A stretch of DNA of 16,107 nt from assembly GCA_036946415.1 (NCBI GenBank), contig JAQIJD010000022.1, forward strand, positions 1-16,107. Direction: 5' to 3'. The position numbers were made by a program, and so were the translations under genes. Positions 7,669 to 15,073 of this stretch are shown one piece after another. The notes under the pieces were generated by a model. The model was not told the DNA's origin. It ran no database searches and was given only the letters and a program-made list of their open reading frames with translations. The number at the start of each line of letters is the position of its first letter. Within the stretch, counting starts at the first letter, position 1. The DNA is from Sphingomonas_Q fennica_A (lineage in GTDB: Bacteria > Pseudomonadota > Alphaproteobacteria > Sphingomonadales > Sphingomonadaceae).

Positions 7669-7674
7669 CGCGCC

Positions 7675-7702
7675 GCTATAGCGGAGCGGCCATCCCGCGC
7701 AA
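7675..7702 (-). promoter_or_regulatory. Probable hisB operon promoter with a short palindrome
   Basis: Read on the minus strand, TTGCGC (7702-7697) and TATAGC (7680-7675) are separated by 16 bases. The expected transcription start would be at or next to the A of the hisB ATG (7668). The -10 lies inside a perfect 12-base palindrome, CCGCTATAGCGG (7673-7684), which could also be an operator. The match to consensus is moderate; position and the lack of a ribosome binding site are the main support. Confidence 0.45.
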
Positions 7703-7744
7703 CGCGCTTGACCGGCGGGGGCACAAGCGTTCAGGGAAGCCCTC

Positions 7745-8227
7745 ATGACGGACACCGCGCCCGACAGCCTGATTCCCTATGACGAGATCGTCCAGGAGGC
7801 GCTCCGCGCCGTGGTCGGCCGCGTGCTGGGCGAGGTGGAGAAGAACGGCGGGCTGCCCGGCGGCCACCATTTCTACATCACCTTCAAGACCGGGGCGGCG
7901 GGCGTCGATATCCCCCGGCATCTCACCGAGCGTTTTCCGGACGAGATGACGATCGTCATCCAGAACCGCTTCTGGGATCTGAAGGTGACGGAGACGGGCT
8001 TCTCGGTCGGGCTGTCGTTCAACCAGATCGGCTCGACGCTCGTCATCCCCTTCGCCGCCGTCACCGGCTTCGTCGATCCGGCGGTGAATTTCGCGCTGCA
8101 ATTCTCCGCCCAGGTTGACGAGGACGTGGCCGGCGATACCGCCGCGCCCGAGAACGATCCGCCGCTGGCGGTGCCGGTGGAAGACGGGTCGAACGTCGTC
8201 TCGGTCGATTTCACCCGCAAGAAGTAA
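7745..8227 (+). CDS. sspB: SspB-like ClpXP adaptor
   Basis: This 160-residue protein matches the alphaproteobacterial form of SspB, a cytoplasmic dimer that delivers ssrA-tagged and other substrates to the ClpXP protease. Recognisable segments are IPYDEIVQEALRAVV near the N-terminus, HHFYITFKT, FPDEMTIVIQ and FWDLKV, followed by LSFNQI and IPFAAVTGFVDPAV. The folded domain ends near residue 125. An acidic, proline-rich linker then leads to a short end VVSVDFTRKK, which fits the ClpX-docking tail of SspB proteins. The ATG at 7745 has AGGGAAG just upstream. The gene diverges from hisB (76 bases between starts) and precedes fumC by 43 bases. Confidence 0.88.
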   Translation: MTDTAPDSLIPYDEIVQEALRAVVGRVLGEVEKNGGLPGGHHFYITFKTGAAGVDIPRHLTERFPDEMTIVIQNRFWDLKVTETGFSVGLSFNQIGSTLVIPFAAVTGFVDPAVNFALQFSAQVDEDVAGDTAAPENDPPLAVPVEDGSNVVSVDFTRKK

Positions 8228-8228
8228 G

Positions 8229-8251
8229 CCGCCGGCTCCTTCCGCCGGCGG
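8229..8251 (+). terminator. GC-rich hairpin between sspB and fumC
   Basis: CCGCCGGC (8229-8236) pairs with GCCGGCGG (8244-8251) in an 8-bp stem with a 7-base loop, two bases after the sspB stop. There is no T tract. It may end or attenuate the sspB transcript, or protect its 3' end. Confidence 0.4.
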
Positions 8252-8270
8252 TCGCGTACAGGAGAGCGAC

Positions 8271-9660
8271 ATGCCCGGCACACGCCCGGAAAGCGACAGT
8301 TTCGGCGCCATCGCGGTGCCGGCCGAGGCCTATTGGGGGGCGCAGACCGAACGATCGATCGCGAACTTTCCGTTCGGGGCGACCGAGCGGATGCCGCTCG
8401 CCATCGTCCATGCGCTGGCGCTGGTGAAGCAGGCGGCGGCGCGGGTGAACCGCCGTCACGGCCTCGATCCGGCGCTGGCCGAGGCGATCGAGAGTGCGGC
8501 GGGCCGCGTGGCGGCCGGCGCGCTCGACGATCATTTCCCGCTCGTCATCTGGCAGACGGGATCGGGCACGCAGACCAACATGAACGTGAACGAGGTGATC
8601 GCGGGCGTCGCCAACGAGGCGCTGGCGGGCACGCGCGGCGGCAAGAGCCCGGTCCACCCCAACGATCACGTCAACCGCGGCCAATCGAGCAACGACAGTT
8701 TCCCGACCGCGCTGCACGTCGCCGCCGCGATCGCGGTCGATCGCGACCTGCTGCCGGCGCTGCGCCACCTGCACGAGCGGCTGGCCGCCAAGGCCGCGGC
8801 GTGGGACGATATCGTCAAGATCGGCCGCACCCATCTGCAGGATGCGACCCCCGCTGACGCTGGGGCAGGAATTTTCGGGCTATGCGGCGCAGGTCGCGGC
8901 CGGCTGCGCGCGGGTGGAGGCGGTGCTGCCCCGCCTGCATGCGCTGGCGCAAGGGGGCACCGCGGTCGGCACCGGGCTGAACGCGCCGCCCGGCTTCGCC
9001 GCCGACGTCGCGGCCGAACTGGGCGCGCTCACCGGCCTGCCCTTCCGCCCCGCCGACAACATGTTCGAGGCGCTGGCCAGCCACGATACGCTGGTCGAGC
9101 TGTCGGGCGTGCTCAACGTGCTGGCCGTCTCGCTCAGCAAGATCGCCAACGATCTCAGGCTGCTTGGATCCGGGCCGCGCTGCGGCCTGGGCGAACTGAT
9201 GCTGCCCGAGAACGAGCCCGGCTCCTCGATCATGCCCGGCAAGGTCAATCCGACGCAGTGCGAGATGCTGACGATGGTGGCGGCGCAGGTGATGGGCAAT
9301 CACGTCGCCGTCACCGTCGGCGGCCTGCAGGGGCATATGGAGCTGAACGTCTTCAAGCCGCTGATCGGCGCCAACGTGCTGCGATCGATCCATCTGCTGG
9401 CGACGGGCATGACGAGCTTCGGCGAGCGCGCGCTGGACGGGCTCCAGCCCGATCGCGCGCGGATCGCGGCGCTGCTCGACCGCTCGCTGATGCTGGTGAC
9501 GGCGCTCGCCCCCGAGATCGGCTATGACAATGCCGCGAAGATCGCCAAGCATGCGCATGTCGAGGGGCTGACGCTGAAGGAGGCGGGCCTGGCGCTCGGG
9601 CTGGTGGACGAGGCGACCTTCACGCGGCTGGTGGTGCCCGAAACGATGATCGGGCGGTAA
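8271..9660 (+). CDS. fumC: Class II fumarate hydratase FumC, frameshifted as read
   Basis: FumC interconverts fumarate and malate in the TCA cycle without an iron-sulfur cluster. The ATG at 8271 follows GGAGAG (8261-8266). The first frame gives WQTGSGTQTNMN, HPNDHVNRGQSSNDSFPTA and GRTHLQDATP, then breaks at the five-C run 8848-8852. Removing one C continues with LTLGQEFSGY and gives an uninterrupted 462-residue protein, the usual length. In that numbering His188 (THLQDATP) and the serine loop GSSIMPGKVNP at 317-327 match the E. coli FumC active-site positions. Everything downstream is well conserved, so a sequence error is more likely than a real mutation. If the extra base is real, the enzyme would be truncated and dead. 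Confidence 0.92.
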
Positions 9661-9687
9661 CGGGCGCGCGCGACACCCGCCCGCCCG
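9651..9687. terminator. Inverted repeat between fumC and the M23 peptidase gene
   Basis: CGGGCGG (9651-9657) can pair with CCGCCCG (9681-9687), and a nested CGGGCG (9661-9666) with CGCCCG (9678-9683). The repeat fills the 27-base gap between two convergent genes and overlaps the fumC end. The sequence is low-complexity GC, so this is a weak call. Confidence 0.3.
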
Positions 9688-10569
9688 CTACATCGCCCCC
9701 GCGATCGGCTGCGGATCGATCCGCTCGCCCTGCCAGACGAGGGCCCAGTGGAGATGCGGCCCAGTCACCCGCCCGGTCGCGCCGACGGCGCCGAGCGGCT
9801 GGCCCTGCCGCACCGCCTGACCGACCGCGACGTCGATCCGCGAGAGGTGGAGGAAGGCGGAGGTCAGCCCCATGCCGTGATCGACGATCAGCAGATTGCC
9901 TTCCAGCGTGAAGGGGGCGGGTGCCGCCAGCACCACCACCCCGTCCGCCGGCGCCACGATCGGCGTGCCGGTCGGGCGCGCGACATCGACCCCGCCATGA
10001 TAGTCGCCCGGCTCGCCCGCATAGATGCGCTGCGATCCGAAGATGCCGCTGATCCGGCCGGTGACGGGCCAGACGAAGCGCTGCCGCCATCCGTCCGTCG
10101 CCGAGCGGACGGCGCGGGCGGCGGCGATCTGGGCGAGCTCGATCCTGCGGCGGGCGAGGAATTCGGGACTGGGCGTGGTGCCGCGGCGGAGCGTCGGGAG
10201 CGACTGCACGTCCCAGGCGCGCGGGGCGACGGCGATCGTCTGGCGGACGATATCGCCCGTGGCGGTGCGCGCCTCCAGCAGCGAGACGGGCCCGTGATCG
10301 CGGCCGAAGCCGATCAGGAAGCGGCCGTCCGGCGCGACGCCGACCGGCTTGCCGTCCAGCACCAGCCCGACGAGCCCTGCCGGCAGCGTACCGAAGGCGA
10401 TGCCGCCCTGAAGCCCCGCGTGATCGAGCCGGAAATCGCCCGACAACAGCCGCGGCGGCGGCGGCGCCACGGGGGCGGCGGGCGGCGCGCGCAGCACCGG
10501 GGGCGGGGCCGCGGGCGGCACGCAGCCGGCCAGCGCCGCGCAGGCCACGACGGCCGCCGCCCGCCTCAC
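9688..10569 (-). CDS. M23-family metallopeptidase lipoprotein
   Basis: The product (293 residues from the GTG at 10569) is an envelope zinc peptidase of the LytM/M23 type, which cuts or regulates cutting of peptidoglycan cross-bridges. It starts with a lipoprotein signal ending AALAG-C, then a proline/alanine-rich linker and a middle domain. The C-terminal M23 domain has the zinc ligand motif H-x-x-x-D in YHGGVD and H-x-H in GPHLHWAL, with IFGSQR and VVAPADG-like segments around them, so it looks catalytically competent. The GTG overlaps the stop of the DUF2093 gene as GTGA. A TTG two codons earlier (10575) is also possible, as GGAGG lies 4 bases before it and 10 before the GTG. Confidence 0.87.
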   Translation of the reverse strand: MRRAAAVVACAALAGCVPPAAPPPVLRAPPAAPVAPPPPRLLSGDFRLDHAGLQGGIAFGTLPAGLVGLVLDGKPVGVAPDGRFLIGFGRDHGPVSLLEARTATGDIVRQTIAVAPRAWDVQSLPTLRRGTTPSPEFLARRRIELAQIAAARAVRSATDGWRQRFVWPVTGRISGIFGSQRIYAGEPGDYHGGVDVARPTGTPIVAPADGVVVLAAPAPFTLEGNLLIVDHGMGLTSAFLHLSRIDVAVGQAVRQGQPLGAVGATGRVTGPHLHWALVWQGERIDPQPIAGAM

Positions 10570-10763
10570 CCGCAATGCGCCTCCGTTGACAGCGCGGCGG
10601 TGGCATAGGCCTCCTGCCGGGCGACGCTCCAGTAGCGCAATTCGTCGAGCGGGATGGCGACGCCGCTCTTCGCGCAGACGACATGATCGCCCGGCGCCAG
10701 CACGCGGAACCCGCCGCCCGTATAATGGAGCCGCGCGGGGCGGCCGCTCTTGTTCATCAGCAT
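10566..10763 (-). CDS. DUF2093 family protein
   Basis: This small 65-residue protein matches the DUF2093 family of alphaproteobacteria, which has no known function. The typical sequence is present: a basic start, RPARLHYTGGGFRVLAPGDHV, then VCAKSGVAIPLDELRYWSV. It has two cysteines at most in the core and no membrane segment, so it is probably cytoplasmic. The ATG at 10763 is 12 bases after the xseA stop, and its own stop overlaps the M23 gene start, so all three genes are probably one transcript. A second ATG at 10757 could also serve. Confidence 0.85.
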   Translation of the reverse strand: MLMNKSGRPARLHYTGGGFRVLAPGDHVVCAKSGVAIPLDELRYWSVARQEAYATAALSTEAHCG

Positions 10764-10775
10764 GGCACAGGCTTT

Positions 10776-12206
10776 CTAAAAAAGCTGCGGCTGGTCGGGC
10801 CGCTTCGGTTTGGGCTTAGGATAAGGGGCGGCCGCCCCCCGCTCAACCGTCACGTCCACCGTGCCGTCGGCGAAGCGCAGCGTGAGCGCGCCCGCCGCCT
10901 TCGCCTCCGCCGCGGTGCCGACGACGCCGCCCGTCCCCTGCCGCTCGACCCAGGCATAGCCGCGATCGAGCAGGCGGGCGGGATTGAGCCCCTCGGCCAC
11001 GCGCCACACGCGATCGAGCGACTGGCGGCGGGCGAGGATCGGGCGATCGACCAGCTCGCGGCGGAAGCGCAGCGCCGCCAGCCGCTCGCGCCCGCGCGCC
11101 GCTCGCTCGGTCAGCAGGCGCGGGCGAAGCGCGCCGGTGGTGGCGGACAGCGTTGCCCGCGCCGCCGCAAGCCGTGCGCCGAGCGCGCGGGGCAGGCGAT
11201 CGCCCACCTCGTCGGCACGCTGGCGGGCGGGCGCCAGCAGCCGGTCGGGCGCGGGCAGGCGGCGCGCCATCGCGTCGAGCCGCTCGCCCGCGCGTTCCCG
11301 ATAGCGGTGGACGCAGCGGCGCGTGCGCAGCGCCAGCGTCGCCACCTGCGCCATCAGGTCGGCACGGACCGGCACCGCCATCTCGGCCGCGGCGGTGGGG
11401 GTGGGGGCGCGCACGTCCGCGGCGAAATCGCAGAGGGTGGTATCGGTCTCGTGGCCGACCGCGGAGATCACCGGGATCGGCGAGGCGGCGACGGCGCGCA
11501 CCACCGCTTCCTCGTTGAAGGCCCACAGATCCTCGATCGAGCCCCCGCCGCGCGCGACGATGATGAGATCGGGCGGCCCTGCCATCTCGGCAAAGCCCTT
11601 GACCGCGGCGGCCACCTGCGCGGCCGCCCCCTCGCCCTGCACCGCCACCGGCCAGACGAGCACGTTCGTCGGGCAACGGTCCGCCAGCCGGTGGAGGATG
11701 TCGCGGATCACCGCCCCCGTGGGCGAGGTGACGACGCCGATCGTGCGCGGCAGGAAGGGCAGCGCGCGCTTTCGATCCTGATCGAACAGGCCCTCGGCCG
11801 CCAGGGCGCGACGGCGCTGGTCGAGCAGTTGCATCAGCGCGCCCTGCCCCGCCAGCTCCATCCGATCGATCACGATCTGATATTTGGAGCGGCCGGGGTA
11901 GGTGGTGAGCCGGCCCGTCGCCACCACCTCGATCCCGTCTTCCGGGCGGAAGCGCATCTGGGCGGCCTGGCCCTTCCAGACGACGCCGTCGATGCAGGCG
12001 CGATCGTCCTTCAGCGTCAGATAGCAATGGCCCGAGGCGTGGCGCTTGAAGCCCGAAACCTCGCCGCGCACGCGGACATGGCCGAAGGCGTCCTCCACAC
12101 TGCGCTTCAGCGCGCCGGACAGGTCCGAGACGGAGAGGACGCCTGCGTTGTCGCCCGGCGCCTCCTCGGCTAACAGGCGCGCGGCTTCGAAAAGGGGATC
12201 GGTCAA
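10776..12206 (-). CDS. xseA: Exodeoxyribonuclease VII large subunit
   Basis: XseA is the large subunit of exonuclease VII, which degrades single-stranded DNA from both ends together with the small subunit XseB (not in this window). The 476-residue protein has an N-terminal OB-fold (about 24-118) that binds DNA. The catalytic domain follows, with the signatures ARGGGSIEDLWAFNEE (about 218-233) and GHETDTTLCDFAADVRAPTP (251-270), then a long arginine/alanine-rich helical region and a conserved C-terminal strand segment (DRGYAWVE). A TTG start at 12206 is preferred: AGGA lies 6 bases upstream and the resulting N-terminus TDPLFEAARLLAEEAPGDNA looks like those of relatives. Longer in-frame reading continues inside purD and is not family-like. 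Confidence 0.93.
   Translation of the reverse strand: MTDPLFEAARLLAEEAPGDNAGVLSVSDLSGALKRSVEDAFGHVRVRGEVSGFKRHASGHCYLTLKDDRACIDGVVWKGQAAQMRFRPEDGIEVVATGRLTTYPGRSKYQIVIDRMELAGQGALMQLLDQRRRALAAEGLFDQDRKRALPFLPRTIGVVTSPTGAVIRDILHRLADRCPTNVLVWPVAVQGEGAAAQVAAAVKGFAEMAGPPDLIIVARGGGSIEDLWAFNEEAVVRAVAASPIPVISAVGHETDTTLCDFAADVRAPTPTAAAEMAVPVRADLMAQVATLALRTRRCVHRYRERAGERLDAMARRLPAPDRLLAPARQRADEVGDRLPRALGARLAAARATLSATTGALRPRLLTERAARGRERLAALRFRRELVDRPILARRQSLDRVWRVAEGLNPARLLDRGYAWVERQGTGGVVGTAAEAKAAGALTLRFADGTVDVTVERGAAAPYPKPKPKRPDQPQLF
12148..12198 (+). promoter_or_regulatory. Possible purD promoter and ribosome binding site inside xseA
   Basis: TTGTCG (12148-12153) and TAACAG (12171-12176) are 17 bases apart, and AGGGGA (12193-12198) lies 7 bases before the purD ATG. 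All of these lie within the 5' coding part of the opposite-strand xseA gene. The promoter match is weak; the ribosome binding site is convincing. Confidence 0.33.
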
Positions 12207-13468
12207 TGCATGTCCTGCTGCTGGGCGGGGGTGCCCGCGAACATGCGCTCGGGTGGCGGCTGGCGCAATCACCCAGCGTCACGCGATTGACCGCAGCACC
12301 CGGCAATCCCGGCATCGCGGGCCACGCGACGCTCGTCCCGCTCGACATGTGCGATCCGGCGGCGGTGGCGGCCTATGCCGTGGCGGAGGGTGTCGGCCTC
12401 GTCGTGATCGGGCCCGAACAGCCGCTGGTGGCGGGGGTGGCGGATGCGTGCCGCGCGGCCGGCGTGCCCGTCTTCGGCCCGTCCGCGGCGGCGGCGCGGC
12501 TCGAAGGCTCCAAGGGCTTTACGAAGGATCTGTGCGCGCGGGCCGGCATCCCGACCGCGACCTATGCGCGTTTCACCGATCGGGCGGCGGCGGAGGCGGC
12601 GCTGGCGGGCTTCGGGCTGCCCGTCGTCATCAAGGCCGATGGTCTGGCGGCCGGCAAGGGCGTGGTGATCGCCGGGACGGCGGCGGAGGCGGAAGCGGCG
12701 CTCGCCGACATGTTCGGCGGCGGCTTCGGCACGGCGGGGGCCGAGGTGGTGATCGAACAATTCCTCGTCGGCGAGGAGGCGAGCTTCTTCGCGCTGACCG
12801 ACGGCGAGACGGTGGTCCCGTTCGGCTCCGCGCAGGATCACAAGCGCGTCGGCGAGGGCGATACCGGCCCCAATACCGGCGGCATGGGCGCCTACAGCCC
12901 CGCCCCCTGCCTGACGCCGGCGCTGGAATCGCAAGTGATGGCGCGGATCGTGGTGCCCACGGTGCAAGCGATGGCGGCGGCGGGCACGCCCTATTCGGGC
13001 GTGCTCTACGCCGGGCTGATGCTGACCACGCAAGGCCCGCAGCTGATCGAGTACAATGCCCGCTTCGGCGATCCCGAGACGCAGGTCCTGATGGCGCGGT
13101 TCGACGGCGATCTGGCGGCGCTGCTGCTGGCGGTGGCGGACGGCCGGCTGGCGGACACGGCCGTCACCCTCGCCGATCGTGCCGCGCTGACGGTAGTTGT
13201 AGCGGCGCGCGGCTATCCCGGCGAGCCCGCAAAGGGCGGTGCGATCCGGGGCATCGGGGCGGCGGAAGTGGCGGGTGCGATCGTCTTCCAGGCCGGCACG
13301 CGCGCGGCCGGCGACACGCTGGTCGCCAGCGGCGGCCGTGTCCTTTCCGTCACCGCCACGGGCGAGACGATTCGCGCGGCGCGCGACGCGGCCTATGCGG
13401 CTATCGACGCGATCGACTTCGCCGACGGCTTCTGCCGCCGCGACATCGGCTGGCGGGCGATCGTCTGA
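12206..13468 (+). CDS. purD: Phosphoribosylamine-glycine ligase (GAR synthetase)
   Basis: PurD joins glycine to phosphoribosylamine using ATP, the second step of purine synthesis. The 420-residue protein starts with MHVLLLGGGAREHALGW, the standard N-domain. The ATP-grasp part shows SKGFTKDL, PVVIKADGLAAGKGVVI and QDHKRVGEGDTGPNTGGMGA. The metal/ATP-site segment EYNARFGDPETQVLM follows, and the C-terminal domain is complete. The frame is intact. The ATG shares its first base with the xseA TTG on the other strand, so the two genes are exactly back-to-back. No terminator is obvious after the stop. Confidence 0.97.
   Translation: MHVLLLGGGAREHALGWRLAQSPSVTRLTAAPGNPGIAGHATLVPLDMCDPAAVAAYAVAEGVGLVVIGPEQPLVAGVADACRAAGVPVFGPSAAAARLEGSKGFTKDLCARAGIPTATYARFTDRAAAEAALAGFGLPVVIKADGLAAGKGVVIAGTAAEAEAALADMFGGGFGTAGAEVVIEQFLVGEEASFFALTDGETVVPFGSAQDHKRVGEGDTGPNTGGMGAYSPAPCLTPALESQVMARIVVPTVQAMAAAGTPYSGVLYAGLMLTTQGPQLIEYNARFGDPETQVLMARFDGDLAALLLAVADGRLADTAVTLADRAALTVVVAARGYPGEPAKGGAIRGIGAAEVAGAIVFQAGTRAAGDTLVASGGRVLSVTATGETIRAARDAAYAAIDAIDFADGFCRRDIGWRAIV
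12213..12216 (-). promoter_or_regulatory. Ribosome binding site supporting the xseA TTG start
   Basis: Minus-strand AGGA lies at 12216-12213, 6 bases before the TTG at 12206, and falls inside purD codons 3-4. No ATG or GTG nearby gives a family-like N-terminus in this frame. Confidence 0.5.
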
Positions 13469-13526
13469 TAGACACATTCATAATGGACCACCAAAACGTG
13501 GATATTTCCTTACCCCCTCGGTAACC

Positions 13527-13546
13527 ATGAAGTCTGAATGAAGTCT
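13527..13546. repeat. Direct repeat ATGAAGTCT with an 11-base period
   Basis: ATGAAGTCT occurs at 13527-13535 and again at 13538-13546, in the AT-richer gap (13469-13578) between purD and the methyltransferase gene. An 11-base period equals about one helical turn and is common at response-regulator binding sites, but no such protein is encoded here and the sequence is not a recognised box. The rest of the gap shows no clear promoter or terminator. Confidence 0.4.
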
Positions 13547-13578
13547 CCGGGGAGTGACTTCCGTGAGGGGGAGCGTGC

Positions 13579-14322
13579 GTGGTCCAAGCTGGGGGGCGTG
13601 GCCGCAATTCGGCACTGCGTGAGAAGCTCGATATTGCAGCAAGGTCGGTCGGATGGACGGGACGTCGCTATCGGTCGCGCCTTCGGTTCGCCTATCGCGG
13701 CATGCTATTCGGTGGAAAGCGGATACTCGATGTCGGCTGCGGTGCAGGGAAATACTCCCTGTGGCCGGCAATCCTGGGTGCCGAAGCGGTACTGGCCATC
13801 GAACCCGAGGCGGCTGGCGCCTCGTGTGGCAATCTTGACCAACTTCGGCAGACGGCTGACGCGCTGGACCTGCGCAACCTCAACATGATGCCGGCATTCC
13901 TCGAAGATCTTCGGGCCGAGGACGGCCGTTTCGACGTGGTGATGTTGTGGAACGTCATCAATCATCTTGACGAAAATGCCGTCCAGGTCCTGCATGAGAA
14001 CGAGGCGGCCCGTGCGAGGTTCGTCGGCATATTCCGCCATCTCAAGACGCTTGTCGCCAAAGATGGGATTGTGATCGTAGCCGATGCCGCTCGCCATAAT
14101 TTCTGGCCGCTGCTCGGGCTTCGCAGCCCCGTTGCTCCACGGGTCAATTGGCGCAAGCATCAGGCGCCGAGCGTTTGGCGCGCGCTGATGGCAGAGGCGG
14201 GCTTCGGACAGCAAAGCCTGCGATGGACGCCCGTGTGGCCCTTCGGGCGATACTCCGGGAACCCGATCTTCCAGTATTTCGCGGGATCGCACTTCACCCA
14301 AACATTCGTGGCGAACGAATAG
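13579..14322 (+). CDS. Class I SAM-dependent methyltransferase, substrate unknown
   Basis: The 247-residue product has the SAM-binding motif ILDVGCGAGKYS at about 49-60, an acidic residue for the ribose (Glu75 in IEPEA), and FDVVMLWNVINHLDE at 118-132, all typical of class I methyltransferases. The C-terminal part (NWRKHQAPSVW, then SGNPIFQYFAGSHF) resembles methyltransferases seen in polysaccharide or glycan gene sets, but the substrate cannot be named. The GTG at 13579 is the first in-frame start after a stop and has GAGGGGGA a few bases upstream. Base composition is unlike the neighbours: 13921-13980 is 50% GC, whereas flanking genes are far richer, which suggests horizontal acquisition. 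An ATG at 13538 in another frame could be the true start if one G is missing in the six-G run 13591-13596. Confidence 0.75.
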   Translation: MVQAGGRGRNSALREKLDIAARSVGWTGRRYRSRLRFAYRGMLFGGKRILDVGCGAGKYSLWPAILGAEAVLAIEPEAAGASCGNLDQLRQTADALDLRNLNMMPAFLEDLRAEDGRFDVVMLWNVINHLDENAVQVLHENEAARARFVGIFRHLKTLVAKDGIVIVADAARHNFWPLLGLRSPVAPRVNWRKHQAPSVWRALMAEAGFGQQSLRWTPVWPFGRYSGNPIFQYFAGSHFTQTFVANE

Positions 14323-14402
14323 CGGTCGTGCCGGGCGGAGCGAGGCGCATTTAGCGGAGGCGCGCCCGTTCCGTGCATGACCTGCCCCCCGGCCCCGCCC
14401 GC

Positions 14403-14431
14403 TTCCCCGCGATCGGGGCCCGGCCTATATG
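14403..14431 (+). promoter_or_regulatory. Possible trpF promoter giving a leaderless message
   Basis: TATATG (14426-14431) lies 7 bases before the trpF ATG at 14439, and a weak TTCCCC (14403-14408) is 17 bases further upstream. There is no purine-rich ribosome binding site. The layout mirrors that ahead of hisB. A short CCCCG/CGGGG hairpin (14405-14409 with 14414-14418) overlaps the spacer. Confidence 0.38.
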
Positions 14432-14438
14432 CCACGCC

Positions 14439-15073
14439 ATGACCGTTACCGCCAAGATCTGCGGCCTCACCACGCCGGCCACGCTCGATGCCGCCGTCGC
14501 GGGCGGGGCGAGCCATGTCGGCTTCGTCGTCTTCCCGCGTTCGCCGCGGCATATCGAGCCGGCCGCGGCGGCGGCGCTTGTCCGGCGGCTGCCGGGTCGG
14601 GTCAGGGCCGTCGCCGTGCTGGTCGACCCCCGACGAGGCGCTGCTGGCCGAGGTGCGGCGCGCCGGGATCGGGGCGGTGCAGCTGCACGGCCGCGAATCG
14701 CCCGCGCGGGCGGCCGCCGTCCGCGCGGGCGGGCTGGAGACGTGGAAGGCGATCGCCGTCCGCACCGCCGCCGATCTGGCGGCCGCGCGCCCCTATCGCG
14801 GCGCGGTCGATCGCATCCTTTATGACGCGAAGACGCCCGAGGGCACCCTGCCGGGCGGCATGGGCCTGCGGTTCGACTGGACGCTGCTCGACGGGTTCGA
14901 CCATCCCCCTGCCCTGGGCGCTCTCCGGCGGGCTGGACGCCGGCAACGTGGCCGAGGCGGTGGGGATCAGCGGCGCGCGCCTCGTCGATGCGTCGTCGGG
15001 CGTCGAAAGCGCGCCCGGCGTCAAGGATGTGGACAAGATCGGCGCCTTCCTCCAAGCGGTTGCATTGCTATGA
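14439..15073 (+). CDS. trpF: Phosphoribosylanthranilate isomerase TrpF, two frameshifts as read
   Basis: TrpF converts phosphoribosylanthranilate to CdRP in tryptophan synthesis. The ATG at 14439 begins TVTAKICGLTTP with the catalytic cysteine at residue 8. The frame breaks at the five-C run 14627-14631 (removing one C gives VLVDPDEALLAEV) and again at the five-C run 14905-14909 (removing one C gives GFDHPLPWALSGGLDAGNV). With both corrected, the protein is 210 residues, the normal length, with the catalytic aspartate at 129 (RILYDAK), the segment QLHG, and the phosphate-binding ends SGGL and DASSGVE. The stop overlaps the trpB ATG in ATGA. The repeated +1 pattern argues for sequence error. 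Confidence 0.9.

Noticed and set aside
10775..10784. A6 run at the xseA stop considered as a slippage site
   Set aside because: The run encodes the last Phe/Leu codons and is directly followed by the stop; no alternative frame of interest follows.
10682..12173. A 496-residue plus-strand frame opposite xseA and DUF2093
   Set aside because: Arg/His/Gly/Ala-rich shadow with no ribosome binding site or recognisable domain.
13469..13578. Attachment site or insertion-sequence remnant beside the methyltransferase gene
   Set aside because: No matching repeats at the two edges of the low-GC stretch, no tRNA end and no integrase or transposase in the window.
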